Counted from the stretch's first letter, positions 17,601-24,186 are shown. The stretch: DNA of 33,192 nt from 12-FULL-44-12b sp964348525 (GCA_964348525.1 CAYGCY010000007.1:1-33192), one strand, 5' to 3'. The notes: generated from the sequence alone by a model not told the origin. Program-made: numbers and translations.

Positions 17601-18023
17601 TTATTTCACATCAACCCCCATTGACCTCGCTGTTCCGGCTATGATTTTTTTAGCGGAAGAAACATCATTTGCATTCAAATCAACCATTTTCTTTTCGGCT
17701 ATTTCTGTAAGTTGTTTATCAGAAAGAGTACCTATTTTTTGGCTAGGAGTTTTGCCAGCACCCTTTTCTTTCCCCAAAACTTTCAAAATAAGGGCTGATG
17801 CCGGAGGGGTTTTTAGAACAAAACTAAATGTTCTGTCTTCATATACTGAAATTTCAGCGGGTATGGTGTCTCCCATCATTTCCCTAGTAGCGTCATTAAA
17901 CTGCTTGATGAATTCACCAATGTTTATACCAGCCTGACCCAAAATAGGGCCAACTGGTGGCGCTGGAGTTGCTTTGCCTCCTGGTAATACTACTTTTAGC
18001 TTTTTTGTGACTTTTTTAGCCAT
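17601..18023 (-). CDS. rplK: ribosomal protein L11 (uL11)
   Basis: The 140 aa protein belongs to the large subunit GTPase-associated centre. It starts MAKKVTKKLKVVLPGGKATPAPPVGPILGQAGINIGEFIKQFND in outline, the conserved N-terminal domain with the proline helix. The C-terminal rRNA-binding domain contains TPPASALILKVLGKEKGAGKTP and ends DLNANDVSSAKKIIAGTARSMGVDVK. The length is standard. It follows nusG by 22 bases, as in most bacteria. The usual next gene, rplA (uL1), is absent; a terminator and an unrelated gene follow. No Shine-Dalgarno is seen before the ATG. Confidence 0.97.
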   Translation of the reverse strand: MAKKVTKKLKVVLPGGKATPAPPVGPILGQAGINIGEFIKQFNDATREMMGDTIPAEISVYEDRTFSFVLKTPPASALILKVLGKEKGAGKTPSQKIGTLSDKQLTEIAEKKMVDLNANDVSSAKKIIAGTARSMGVDVK

Positions 18024-18045
18024 TGCGTTGTCTCGAGATACTACT

Positions 18046-18591
18046 TTATATTTTCTTAACCTGCAAGAAGTCTAACTCTACTGGCGTCTCTCTACCAAAC
18101 ATAGACACCAAAACCCTTAATTTACCCCTCTCGTGATCTACTTCCTTTACCTTGCCTTCCAAATCTTTAAACGGACCATCTACAATAAGCACGGCATCGT
18201 CTATATCCAAATCAACGTTGTGTATTACCTTATCTGCATTCATTCTGGCAAACAAAGAGTCCAATTCTTTTTTATCGAGAGGTACAGGATACACACCAGA
18301 GCCCACGAAGCCTGTTACTCTGGGGGTGTTTCTCACCACATACCATGAGTCGTCGGTCACCACCATGTCTACCAAAATGTAGCCGGGATATATTTTTTCT
18401 TCTTCCTCTACTCTTTTGCCTCCTTTTATTTTTATTTTTTTCTCTGTAGGCACAACAACATTAAAGATTTTATCTTCCATGCCAAGAGACTCGATGCGCT
18501 GTTTCAAGTTTCGCATAACTGCATTTTCATAACCGGCATAGGTATGAATGACATACCAGTTTCTTCCCTCTTGTATCTTTTGTTTAGACAT
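18046..18591 (-). CDS. nusG: transcription elongation/antitermination factor NusG
   Basis: NusG binds RNA polymerase and links it to Rho or the ribosome. The 181 aa protein has the NGN domain (NWYVIHTYAGYENAVMRNLKQRIESLG) at residues 11-37 onward. EEKIYPGYILVDMVVTDDSWYVVRNTPRVTGFVG lies near 62-95, the RNAP-binding face with the family PGY and NTP-x-V-x-GFVG motifs. The KOW domain (VDGPFKDLEGKVKEVDHERGKLRV) starts near 134. It is downstream of secE by 32 bases and upstream of rplK, the classical order. No Shine-Dalgarno is visible before the ATG. Confidence 0.97.
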   Translation of the reverse strand: MSKQKIQEGRNWYVIHTYAGYENAVMRNLKQRIESLGMEDKIFNVVVPTEKKIKIKGGKRVEEEEKIYPGYILVDMVVTDDSWYVVRNTPRVTGFVGSGVYPVPLDKKELDSLFARMNADKVIHNVDLDIDDAVLIVDGPFKDLEGKVKEVDHERGKLRVLVSMFGRETPVELDFLQVKKI

Positions 18592-18623
18592 AATTTATAA
18601 GAAGTAAATAATAAAAAATAAAA

Positions 18624-18803
18624 TTAAGAGACAATCAGTTTCACAATGCGAGACAACAGAAAATCTGCTACACCTAAATAAACGGATAGGGCAATTGAGA
18701 GTCCTATGACTAAAGCTGTAAAAGCTACAGCCTGTTTTTTGGTAGGCCAAGAAACGTGAGACAACTCACCTCTTGTTTCCTTTACATAATTTCCTAATCC
18801 CAT
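18624..18803 (-). CDS. secE: preprotein translocase subunit SecE
   Basis: The 59 aa membrane protein is the minimal single-helix SecE that clamps SecY. The chain begins MGLGNYVKETRGELSHVSWP, with the conserved E-L-x-x-V-x-W-P-(T/S) amphipathic segment, then TKKQAVAFTALVIGLSIALSVYLGVADFLLSRI as the membrane helix (about residues 21-52). The reading frame runs from the ATG at 18801-18803 to TAA at 18624-18626. Its place directly before nusG confirms the call. A promoter and an attenuator-like hairpin lie just upstream. No Shine-Dalgarno is seen. Confidence 0.93.
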   Translation of the reverse strand: MGLGNYVKETRGELSHVSWPTKKQAVAFTALVIGLSIALSVYLGVADFLLSRIVKLIVS

Positions 18804-18823
18804 AGTAATTTTGTTTAGCTTAA

Positions 18824-18844
18824 TAAAAAAAGCCCCGAGGGCCT
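18824..18844 (-). terminator. attenuator-like terminator in the secE leader
   Basis: AGGCCC-TCG-GGGCTT (6 bp, 3-base loop) followed by seven Ts and then ATT on minus. It starts about 10 bases after the -10 box of the secE promoter and ends 20 bases before the ATG. Confidence 0.65.
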
Positions 18845-18853
18845 GACTTAACT

Positions 18854-18881
18854 AATATACCTTTTTGAAACAAAAAGTCAA
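18854..18881 (-). promoter_or_regulatory. secE-nusG-rplK promoter
   Basis: TTGACT (18876-18881), 16-base spacer, TATATT (18854-18859). Its -35 box overlaps the T-run of the upstream ncRNA terminator. Confidence 0.7.
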
Positions 18882-18885
18882 ATAA

Positions 18886-19104
18886 AAATATGGCCCCCGC
18901 ACTTGTTGGTGGGGGGCCATCAGCCTCTACGAGTACCCGAGAGGCGTGTGAAGCCTGTGACTCGTCACAGTAACCTCCGGTTAATTGTCTATGTTCGCTG
19001 ATGCTCGGGAAGCTTCACGGGGACCGTGCCTTAACGGCTTTGGAACCACCAACTTCAACGTGAGCTTGAGCAATTGTTGGCTTACTCCCCGAACACCAGC
19101 TACA
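18886..19104 (-). ncRNA. unassigned structured ncRNA, about 215 nt, with own promoter and terminator
   Basis: No reading frame of useful length is present. On minus the RNA would start near 19104 and end at the terminator ATGGCCCCC / GGGGGCCAT (18890-18898 with 18912-18920) followed by ATTTTTATTT. Predicted helices are a long-range stem between 19085-19095 and 18992-19012, hairpin 19049-19053/19076-19080, hairpin 19028-19030/19036-19038, hairpin 18955-18960/18965-18970 (6 bp, loop of 4), hairpin 18923-18928/18940-18945, and a possible crossing helix 18948-18954/19012-19018. I looked for tmRNA, RNase P, SRP and 6S signatures and found none. It may be a new ncRNA, or an unusual form of a known one. 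It is GC-richer than its surroundings, as stable RNAs are. Confidence 0.65.
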
Positions 19105-19110
19105 TTGTGT

Positions 19111-19138
19111 ATAGTAGCATACTATAGTTTTTTGTCAA
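19111..19138 (-). promoter_or_regulatory. strong promoter of the ncRNA, overlapped by a palindrome
   Basis: TTGACA (19133-19138), 16-base spacer, TACTAT (19111-19116), with TGC giving an extended -10. TATAGTA-TGC-TACTATA is a perfect 7-3-7 inverted repeat covering the -10 and part of the spacer (19111-19127), possibly an operator. Confidence 0.72.
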
Positions 19139-19169
19139 GTACTTTTTAATTTCACTTATTTAAAGTAGC

Positions 19170-19195
19170 AAAAAACGGCTCTACAAGGCCGTTTT
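19170..19195 (-). terminator. bidirectional terminator
   Basis: AAAACGGC / GCCGTTTT (8 bp, 8-base loop; 19172-19179 with 19188-19195). The T-run is six long on minus, with GTTTTGTATT on plus. It closes the unit that includes the SIMPL gene and the structured element. Confidence 0.75.
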
Positions 19196-19211
19196 GTATT
19201 TAAAACTTAAA

Positions 19212-19361
19212 GCGAGTCTTATTCTCCGCCGTTCGTCTCGGAAGTTTTTCAGCATGGTAAATCAATCTGCGCTAATGCACTCTTGATTTTGAAAAACTGA
19301 GAGACAGCAAACCCCGGCGCTGGCCGGGGTTATGCGTGAACGCCGGAGAATATGACGAGCG
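19212..19361 (-). ncRNA. three-way-junction structured element, about 150 nt
   Basis: A long closing stem pairs 19213-19235 with 19336-19361. Its core is ATTCTCCG/CGGAGAAT plus CGTTC/GAACG with a few mismatches. Inside are one long hairpin (AGTTTTTCA with TGAAAAACT, then AAATCAA with TTGATTT) and one GC hairpin (AACCCCGGC around GCTG to GGGGTT, 19310-19331). It starts 4 bases past the SIMPL gene stop and is followed by a terminator at 19170-19195 on minus. No protein frame fits. It could be a 3'UTR-derived small RNA, an independent ncRNA, or a small inverted-repeat mobile element; the strand is inferred from the terminator. Confidence 0.5.
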
Positions 19362-19365
19362 CCTT

Positions 19366-20127
19366 TTACCTAATCTCATAAACCACTGTCACGTTAGAGA
19401 TGATTTTGTTCTGGCCAGTTGGTAGAGACGAGACACTTGATGAATCTGCCCCACCCATACCTAGAGCTTCCGCTTTCATATAAACTGGCATTGGATACCC
19501 TCTTCCACCTTCATCAAACGAAACTATCTTGCCCAAGCGAACTCCCAAATCTTTTGATAGTTGTTTTGCTTTCATTTTGGCGTCAGCTATAGCTTTCTGA
19601 CGAGCTTCTCTTAATACTGCTTTGTCGTCTTCTATCACAAACTGGAGTCCTGAAAGATTGGTCGGATTGAATCTGCCTATCTCCGAAATAAGTTCTCCTG
19701 ATTTGTCTAGGTCGTGCATTTTTATCTCAACTGTTTGGCTAGCGTCGAAGCCATCCGCCTTGCTAACACTGGGACAATAAGCTCCGTATGGACACGGCGA
19801 TGCTTCGTTCACATAGTGCGGATACACGCTATACGAAACAGTCTTTATATTTTTATCTTCAACCCCCAAGTCTTTTACTGCTTTTACAATCTGAGAAACA
19901 ACATCATCCACATCTTTTTGTGCCACCTTCACGTCCCTTGCGGTTTTTGTGACAGAAAATGAAAGCATCACCGTATCCTGTATTGCATACACCTCTCCTG
20001 TACCCTGAACCGCTATGGTGTTAGTGCTATTGAATTCATTTTTATTGTTTCCTAAAGAAACAGCCACGAAAACAACAACAGCTAAAATTGCCCAGTATTT
20101 CCACCCATGTTCTATTTGATTGTTCAT
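19366..20127 (-). CDS. SIMPL domain-containing protein (DUF541)
   Basis: The 253 aa protein has one N-terminal membrane helix (residues 11-27, YWAILAVVVFVAVSLG), so it is anchored with the SIMPL domain outside. The domain begins NTIAVQGTGEVYAIQDTVMLSFSVT, with the family's G-x-G-x-x-x-x-x-D pattern. It continues with KDLGVEDKNIKTVSYSVYPHY and ends LGKIVSFDEGG....ISNVTVVYEIR. DUF541/SIMPL proteins (YggE, BP26) form rings at the cell surface, linked to stress; the mechanism is not settled. The gene follows the methyltransferase by 10 bases, so it is probably co-transcribed. An AT-rich AATAAT lies 6 bases before the ATG. No Shine-Dalgarno is seen. Confidence 0.88.
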   Translation of the reverse strand: MNNQIEHGWKYWAILAVVVFVAVSLGNNKNEFNSTNTIAVQGTGEVYAIQDTVMLSFSVTKTARDVKVAQKDVDDVVSQIVKAVKDLGVEDKNIKTVSYSVYPHYVNEASPCPYGAYCPSVSKADGFDASQTVEIKMHDLDKSGELISEIGRFNPTNLSGLQFVIEDDKAVLREARQKAIADAKMKAKQLSKDLGVRLGKIVSFDEGGRGYPMPVYMKAEALGMGGADSSSVSSLPTGQNKIISNVTVVYEIR

Positions 20128-20137
20128 AAAAAAATTA

Positions 20138-21043
20138 TTAGCTCTTAATTTGTCCGAGAATTATACCCTTTATTTCCTCGTTTTTAAATGCAAACGCCCA
20201 TTTCCCTACCGTAAGCTTGAGCCTTCCGCCCTCTTCTTCTATAGACAAGTTACCCGCAATTGTCTCCATACCTGTCGCTGTTTCTAGGATATTTCTATAT
20301 GACTCTGGAGAATATTCAGAGGCATATCCGTTTAGAAAAATTCCTAAAGCATCATCCGTGAGAAGCTGTTTTAATTCATTCACAATCGGCAGAATTTGGT
20401 CTTCTAATTTAAATACCTGACCTTTCGGCCCACGACCAAATACCGGCGGGTCTAAAACGATGAGGTCATACTTATTACCTCGTCTAACCTCTCTTTTGGC
20501 AAAAGAAAGGGAGTCTTCTGTAATAAATCTTATTTTTTTGTCTACTCCATTTTCCTCTGCTGTTTTTTTTGCAGTTTCATTGGATGTTCTAGAACTGTCC
20601 ACATGAACCACTTCGGCTCCTGCCAAAGCGCACGCTGTGGAAGAAACTCCTGTATATGCAAAGAGATTAAGAACCCTTGGCCATGGTCCAGTTATGGACG
20701 AGGATTTTTGGCTATTTTTTATTGCTAGTAACTTTTGGAAAATTTCCCACTCGCCGGCATACTCAGGAAATACTCCTATATTTCTTCCTTTACCAAGAAC
20801 TAATTGGGTTTTTATTTTATTTATTTCAAACGGCAAATTATTTGGCACACTTTTAGATAAAGACCACCCATCCTTTGAAAAAATAGCCCCTGCCTTTGTC
20901 CATATATCTCCATTTTTCTTTGGCCAAAGGGCCTGTGTCTCTGGTCTTATAACTAACAAATCTCCAAATCTCTCAAGTTTTTCTTGGTCCCCAGAATCTA
21001 CTAGAGAATATCCCTTTTGTGTTTTAGTAATTAAATCATTCAT
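20138..21043 (-). CDS. class I SAM-dependent methyltransferase, RlmI/RlmK-like
   Basis: The 301 aa protein carries the Rossmann motif I VLNLFAYTGVSSTACALAGAEVVHVD near residues 124-149, where N-L-F-A-Y-T-G is typical of RNA m5C/m2G methyltransferases of the RlmI/RlmKL group. Motif IV, LIVLDPPVFGRGPKGQVF, follows near 202. The N-terminal part (MNDLITKTQKGYSLVDSGDQEKLERFGDLLVIRPE in outline) resembles the leader of this class. The likely target is a base in 23S rRNA, by homology only. I chose the ATG at 21043, because the upstream in-frame start lies next to a GC-rich hairpin. AGGA lies 9 bases before this ATG. Confidence 0.85.
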   Translation of the reverse strand: MNDLITKTQKGYSLVDSGDQEKLERFGDLLVIRPETQALWPKKNGDIWTKAGAIFSKDGWSLSKSVPNNLPFEINKIKTQLVLGKGRNIGVFPEYAGEWEIFQKLLAIKNSQKSSSITGPWPRVLNLFAYTGVSSTACALAGAEVVHVDSSRTSNETAKKTAEENGVDKKIRFITEDSLSFAKREVRRGNKYDLIVLDPPVFGRGPKGQVFKLEDQILPIVNELKQLLTDDALGIFLNGYASEYSPESYRNILETATGMETIAGNLSIEEEGGRLKLTVGKWAFAFKNEEIKGIILGQIKS

Positions 21044-21072
21044 GTTTGTATATCCTAACTCATATATGGTAC

Positions 21073-21094
21073 GGCCCCGCACGTGTGCGGGGCC
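21073..21094 (-). terminator. GC-rich hairpin after the 82-aa gene
   Basis: GGCCCCGCAC / GTGCGGGGCC, a 9-10 bp perfect stem. No T run follows on either strand, so terminator function is uncertain. Confidence 0.5.
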
Positions 21095-21129
21095 GGTCTA
21101 AAAGTTGAACTTCAATTGTAGTCGTTAGC

Positions 21130-21378
21130 CTAATCGAGCTTCTCGGAACGCTTGGGGGTACGACCCCAGATTGCGCCCGGCTTGTCGACCGGCCTGCCAG
21201 CGACCACGATGACGTTGCAGACGGGCTGGCGGTTCACGTGTCTGACACCGCGCCCATCGCCCAACATCAAGATGTAGTCTACCGGCAACGACGTGCTTCG
21301 GCCCTCCTGCTTGCGTGTGGGGTTCCCCGAGCTCTGAGCAGAGTCTTGGGGGACGCCAGCAGTGAGGTTTTGTTGCAT
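21130..21378 (-). CDS. small GC-rich hypothetical protein, 82 aa
   Basis: The start at 21378 is set by AAGGAG 8 bases before ATG; a GTG 3 codons earlier overlaps that site and is less likely. The first 30 residues (MQQNLTAGVPQDSAQSSGNP and onward) are polar and low in complexity. The rest, SLPVDYILMLGDGRGVRHVN then VIVVAGRPVDKPGAIWG, looks like a small folded beta-rich unit. I do not recognise it. It has a clear promoter, a leader with an 8-bp inverted repeat, and GC-rich base use unlike its neighbours. It is a self-contained unit between the methyltransferase and EamA genes. No transposase or integrase is near. Confidence 0.65.
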   Translation of the reverse strand: MQQNLTAGVPQDSAQSSGNPTRKQEGRSTSLPVDYILMLGDGRGVRHVNRQPVCNVIVVAGRPVDKPGAIWGRTPKRSEKLD

Positions 21379-21407
21379 GGAGCACACTCCTTGTGACTGG
21401 TGAACGG

Positions 21408-21428
21408 GTGGTCAAGAAATTTGACCAC
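21408..21428 (-). promoter_or_regulatory. perfect 8-bp inverted repeat in the leader of the 82-aa gene
   Basis: GTGGTCAA / TTGACCAC with a 5-base loop, about 15 bases after the -10 box. It is either an operator or an RNA hairpin in the leader. Confidence 0.55.
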
Positions 21429-21438
21429 TCCACATACA

Positions 21439-21466
21439 ACTCTACACTAATATACCAAAAAGTCAA
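21439..21466 (-). promoter_or_regulatory. promoter of the 82-aa gene
   Basis: TTGACT (21461-21466), 16-base spacer, TAGAGT (21439-21444). It starts 7 bases past the EamA gene stop. Confidence 0.6.
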
Positions 21467-21472
21467 CTACGC

Positions 21473-22345
21473 CTACAAGACCACGAGTACACACCCAAAA
21501 ATTATGATTAGCGAGGCTATTGTTTTTGGCAATATCTTGTCTTCATGAAAAAGCTCTCCCCCGACAATGGTTGAAAAAAGAGAGGACGACCTTTTTATGG
21601 CAGAGACTAGCCCTACAAAAGCAGTTTGCAGAGCAACCAACTGAAAATATCTATAAGCAACAGTGCATATCGAAATGAGGACTATTTCTCTCCCATCAAC
21701 CCTCATTGCCTCCGCCACACCGCGTACTCCGCTATTCCACCCAGAGGAAATGGTCAGGAAGATTGTTGCAATGAATAGTTGAGAAAAAAACAGATAGGCC
21801 ATCGGGTCAATAGAAAGATCAGCTACAAGAAATCTATCTATTGCGGAAGTGACGGCGTAAAACACAATAGACAAAAGAAGGAAGACTGTATATTTAGAAG
21901 ACAAAAAATGTTTTATGGGTTTTTTGATGCCATCTTGAACCGAAGCGATAAGGACGTAGGATCCCATTATCATTAAAATGATTCCCCATACATTTTGGGC
22001 GGACAAACTTTCCCCAAGTATAAAAAAGGCAGCGGTAGCTGAAGCCCCCGGATTCAAAGCAAGAACCGGAGAAACCACAGATATATCCATATGTCTTAAG
22101 GCTTTGGCGACCAAAAGGAAAGAGAGCGCAGCGAGTAGAGCTACAATAAAAGTTATAGACAAAGAATATTTGGTGATACCTGCAAAATCAATAAAAAACA
22201 CAAATGGCAGAGTAAAAACAAAATTTAATATAGCCAAAGAGGTAGAGAAGCTGGTGGAATGAACCTTGTGTAAAACTTTTTTCTCAACAATAGATGAAAT
22301 AGACAGAAGAATGGCAGAAAGAAAAGCGTAAAAATACCAAGGCAT
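21473..22345 (-). CDS. EamA/DMT superfamily transporter
   Basis: The 290 aa protein has about ten hydrophobic helices, starting MPWYFYAFLSAILLSISSIVEK. Two internal halves each resemble an EamA repeat: the first has DISVVSPVLALNPGASATAAFFILGE (about 95-120), the second LVSAIKRSSSLFSTIVGGELFHEDKI near 250. The 'P...A/S..F..E' pattern before the fifth and tenth helices is typical of drug/metabolite exporters. The substrate is unknown. It is probably in the cytoplasmic membrane. TAAGAT lies 6 bases before the ATG, with no Shine-Dalgarno. It sits next to membrane-protein genes upstream, but a gap of 65 bases suggests a separate unit. Confidence 0.85.
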   Translation of the reverse strand: MPWYFYAFLSAILLSISSIVEKKVLHKVHSTSFSTSLAILNFVFTLPFVFFIDFAGITKYSLSITFIVALLAALSFLLVAKALRHMDISVVSPVLALNPGASATAAFFILGESLSAQNVWGIILMIMGSYVLIASVQDGIKKPIKHFLSSKYTVFLLLSIVFYAVTSAIDRFLVADLSIDPMAYLFFSQLFIATIFLTISSGWNSGVRGVAEAMRVDGREIVLISICTVAYRYFQLVALQTAFVGLVSAIKRSSSLFSTIVGGELFHEDKILPKTIASLIIIFGCVLVVL

Positions 22346-22410
22346 GTCTATATCTTACCGCCTGTCTAGCCTTTCGTCATTTAGATTGGATTTTATTAAG
22401 CTTCAAAAAA

Positions 22411-22956
22411 TTATTTTATTGCACCAGCAACAGCAGCTACGGCCAAGATGCCTATAAAGTTCATCACAAAAGACACCGGTATAAGAATTTTAGTTTTGGT
22501 TTTTGAAATCCCTAGCAAAAACAGCCCAAGCTCATCTGGTAAGGGGGACGCGATGATGAGCGCTCCCACAAATGGAGTAAGCCATCTAAACATCCTCATG
22601 TGTATTAGATGGATAAGTTTCTTTTTGTTTGGTCCTACCAAATGAATAAGGTCATCAGCAAACCTGTCTCTTACAAAAGTGAATATGATCATGTCCCCTA
22701 CTACCGCGCCCAGTGCACCAAAAAATGCTACTTCAAATAAACTAATCTTCGTGGCCAAAACTCCTAAAATCGCAGCTGCTGGGGCTATTGTAAAAGCTGA
22801 AGTAAAAAATACCCCCGCCAAAAAACTGCCTAGAGCATTTGTGTGGTTGAAAATAAATTCATTCGCCACTCCACTTGAAAAAAGTAGCGAGGCCACCCAA
22901 AAGCTAATGCCTAAATAAATAAGGTCGAGTGCTAGTTTTTTGTAATTAGCCTTCAT
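22411..22956 (-). CDS. integral membrane protein, 181 aa, function unknown
   Basis: It has about five or six hydrophobic spans, starting MKANYKKLALDLIYLGISFWVASLLFSSG. The phrases AFFGALGAVVGDMIIFTFVRDRF (about 85-107) and the charged VGPNKKKLIHLIHMR loop resemble small VTT/SNARE-associated-like (DedA-like) membrane proteins: a G-x-x-x-G-D in the helix, then an Arg/Asp turn. That is a shape impression, not an assignment. The ATG is 2 bases after the stop of the gene before it (TAACAATG), so the two are coupled. I rejected a longer in-frame start that overlaps the upstream gene. Confidence 0.7.
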   Translation of the reverse strand: MKANYKKLALDLIYLGISFWVASLLFSSGVANEFIFNHTNALGSFLAGVFFTSAFTIAPAAAILGVLATKISLFEVAFFGALGAVVGDMIIFTFVRDRFADDLIHLVGPNKKKLIHLIHMRMFRWLTPFVGALIIASPLPDELGLFLLGISKTKTKILIPVSFVMNFIGILAVAAVAGAIK

Positions 22957-22958
22957 TG

Positions 22959-23720
22959 TTATTGAAGTGGAATGGGTGAAAATTCTGGCAAATATGGCTC
23001 TAATCCATCCCACCAGCCATTTTTATTTTCGTCGTTGTTATTGGGGTCGGTTTTTTTACACTTTGTAAGAGCCCCCGCTCCGGTGCCGTCATCACAGTTT
23101 TCCTCCATGTCTGTAAGGCCGTCTTTATCTGTATCAGCAGAGGCTTTATCAAGAAAGGCTACCATGTTTTCTGGTGTTATCTTGTCTTTGTTTGCAAAAA
23201 CACCCCAGTCTGGAAATACAGCAAAAACCCTATAAGAACCATCCTTTACTCCAAAAAATATTCTTGGTTGATAAAAACCTTCATTGCCCTCAAATGTTGC
23301 TGGCCTTCTGCCTGTCAGAAGTACCGCTTGTTTTGAGTCGGACCACAAAATAATAAAGTCATCGGTTTGTATATTTTTGAACGCAGACACTACTGTATCC
23401 ATAGAAGCAAAACATTCTTTTTCTTTTGTTTCTAAATTTCTACAATTGTACGAGAGGCTGTATGAATATTTACTGAGTTCATTTACATTGTGTGCCTTTG
23501 CGGCAAGTAGATATAGATTCCAAGTCTCTTGAAGTTTAGACAGGAGTTCAGGTTTTTTATTTGTGCCAATAATTGGTTCAGAATTTATTTTTTCTGTTTC
23601 AGAATTTGTAATTTCTTTTGGAGTTTCAGTATTTTGTGGCGCATAAGTTTTGAACGGTTTCAAAAACCATATTCCAACAACAACTACAATGATTACTCCA
23701 ACTGCAATAATATTTTTCAT
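22959..23720 (-). CDS. membrane-anchored protein with a calcium-binding TSP3-like repeat
   Basis: The 253 aa protein has an N-terminal membrane helix (residues 3-20, NIIAVGVIIVVVVGIWFL), then an outside domain. Near the C-terminus, DTDKDGLTDMEENCDDGTG followed by DPNNNDENKNGWWDGLEP is a thrombospondin-type-3/EF-hand-like Asp-rich repeat, which usually binds Ca2+. The middle (ETWNLYLLAAKAHNVNELSKYSY and onward) resembles small extracytoplasmic domains of unknown role. It is probably anchored on the outer face of the membrane. TATAAT (23729-23734) is 8 bases before the ATG, and there is no Shine-Dalgarno. It is coupled to the downstream membrane protein. Confidence 0.72.
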   Translation of the reverse strand: MKNIIAVGVIIVVVVGIWFLKPFKTYAPQNTETPKEITNSETEKINSEPIIGTNKKPELLSKLQETWNLYLLAAKAHNVNELSKYSYSLSYNCRNLETKEKECFASMDTVVSAFKNIQTDDFIILWSDSKQAVLLTGRRPATFEGNEGFYQPRIFFGVKDGSYRVFAVFPDWGVFANKDKITPENMVAFLDKASADTDKDGLTDMEENCDDGTGAGALTKCKKTDPNNNDENKNGWWDGLEPYLPEFSPIPLQ

Positions 23721-23728
23721 ACAGCTTT

Positions 23729-23734
23729 ATTATA
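23729..23734 (-). promoter_or_regulatory. leaderless -10 box, TSP3-like protein gene
   Basis: A perfect TATAAT, then 8 bases, then the ATG at 23720. No strong -35 is seen. Confidence 0.5.
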
Positions 23735-23736
23735 AA

Positions 23737-24138
23737 TTATTCTGTCGTATTGCCATCAAATTCTGGCGAATCAGCTTCGGCCTCTTCCTTTGTAGCTCGT
23801 AGCACAGCGTCTTTGTGATGAGCAGGAGAATATATTGTGTAAAGTTTTAAATCTTCACTACTAGAAATATTAATTACATTGTGTTCGGAACCTGCCGGAA
23901 CTATAACCGCGTCATTATCTGAAACATCATAGGATGTTTCGTTTATAAGAACTCTGCCTGTTCCTTTTTCGAAACGAAAAAACTGATCATTTTCCGTGTG
24001 CACCTCAACCCCAATCTCCTCCCCTGGTTTTAAATTCATCAAAACCAATTGACAGTGCTCCGCAGTATAAACAACCTTTCTAAAATTTGTGTTCTCGAGG
24101 GTTAATGCCTCGATGTTTTGTTTAAATCCTTTTTTCAT
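23737..24138 (-). CDS. cupin-2 domain protein
   Basis: The 133 aa protein is a single-domain cupin. Motif 1 has GEEIGVEVHTENDQFFRFEKGTGRVLI, matching G(x)5HxH(x)3-4E(x)6G with VHTENDQF in place of HxH, so one metal His is replaced. Motif 2 has VIVPAGSEHNVIN, with the usual P-x-G-x-x-H. Such cupins bind metal or small ligands and may be isomerases or sensors; function is open. The ATG at 24138 is chosen: TATACT (24145-24150) is 6 bases before it, and an in-frame GTG at 24144 would abut the -10 box. No Shine-Dalgarno is seen. It is divergent from nrdJ. Confidence 0.82.
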   Translation of the reverse strand: MKKGFKQNIEALTLENTNFRKVVYTAEHCQLVLMNLKPGEEIGVEVHTENDQFFRFEKGTGRVLINETSYDVSDNDAVIVPAGSEHNVINISSSEDLKLYTIYSPAHHKDAVLRATKEEAEADSPEFDGNTTE

Positions 24139-24144
24139 AACCAC

Positions 24145-24150
24145 AGTATA
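24145..24150 (-). promoter_or_regulatory. leaderless -10 box, cupin gene
   Basis: TATACT, then 6 bases, then the ATG at 24138. The -35 is weak. Confidence 0.5.
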
Positions 24151-24186
24151 CCGTTTTTAATAAGCCAAATTTTACCAAACACCATG

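Noticed and set aside
18925..18985. 13-codon GTG frame with GGAGG inside the ncRNA (minus)
   Set aside because: A possible leader peptide, but the region is dominated by base-paired stems, and a GTG frame this short arises easily by chance.
18886..19104. tmRNA, RNase P, SRP or 6S RNA identity for the ncRNA
   Set aside because: No GAGGAAAGTCC or ACAGAA core, no tRNA-like TTCGA end, no SRP GGAA/AGCAG loop and no clear 6S bubble. A covariance search could overturn this.
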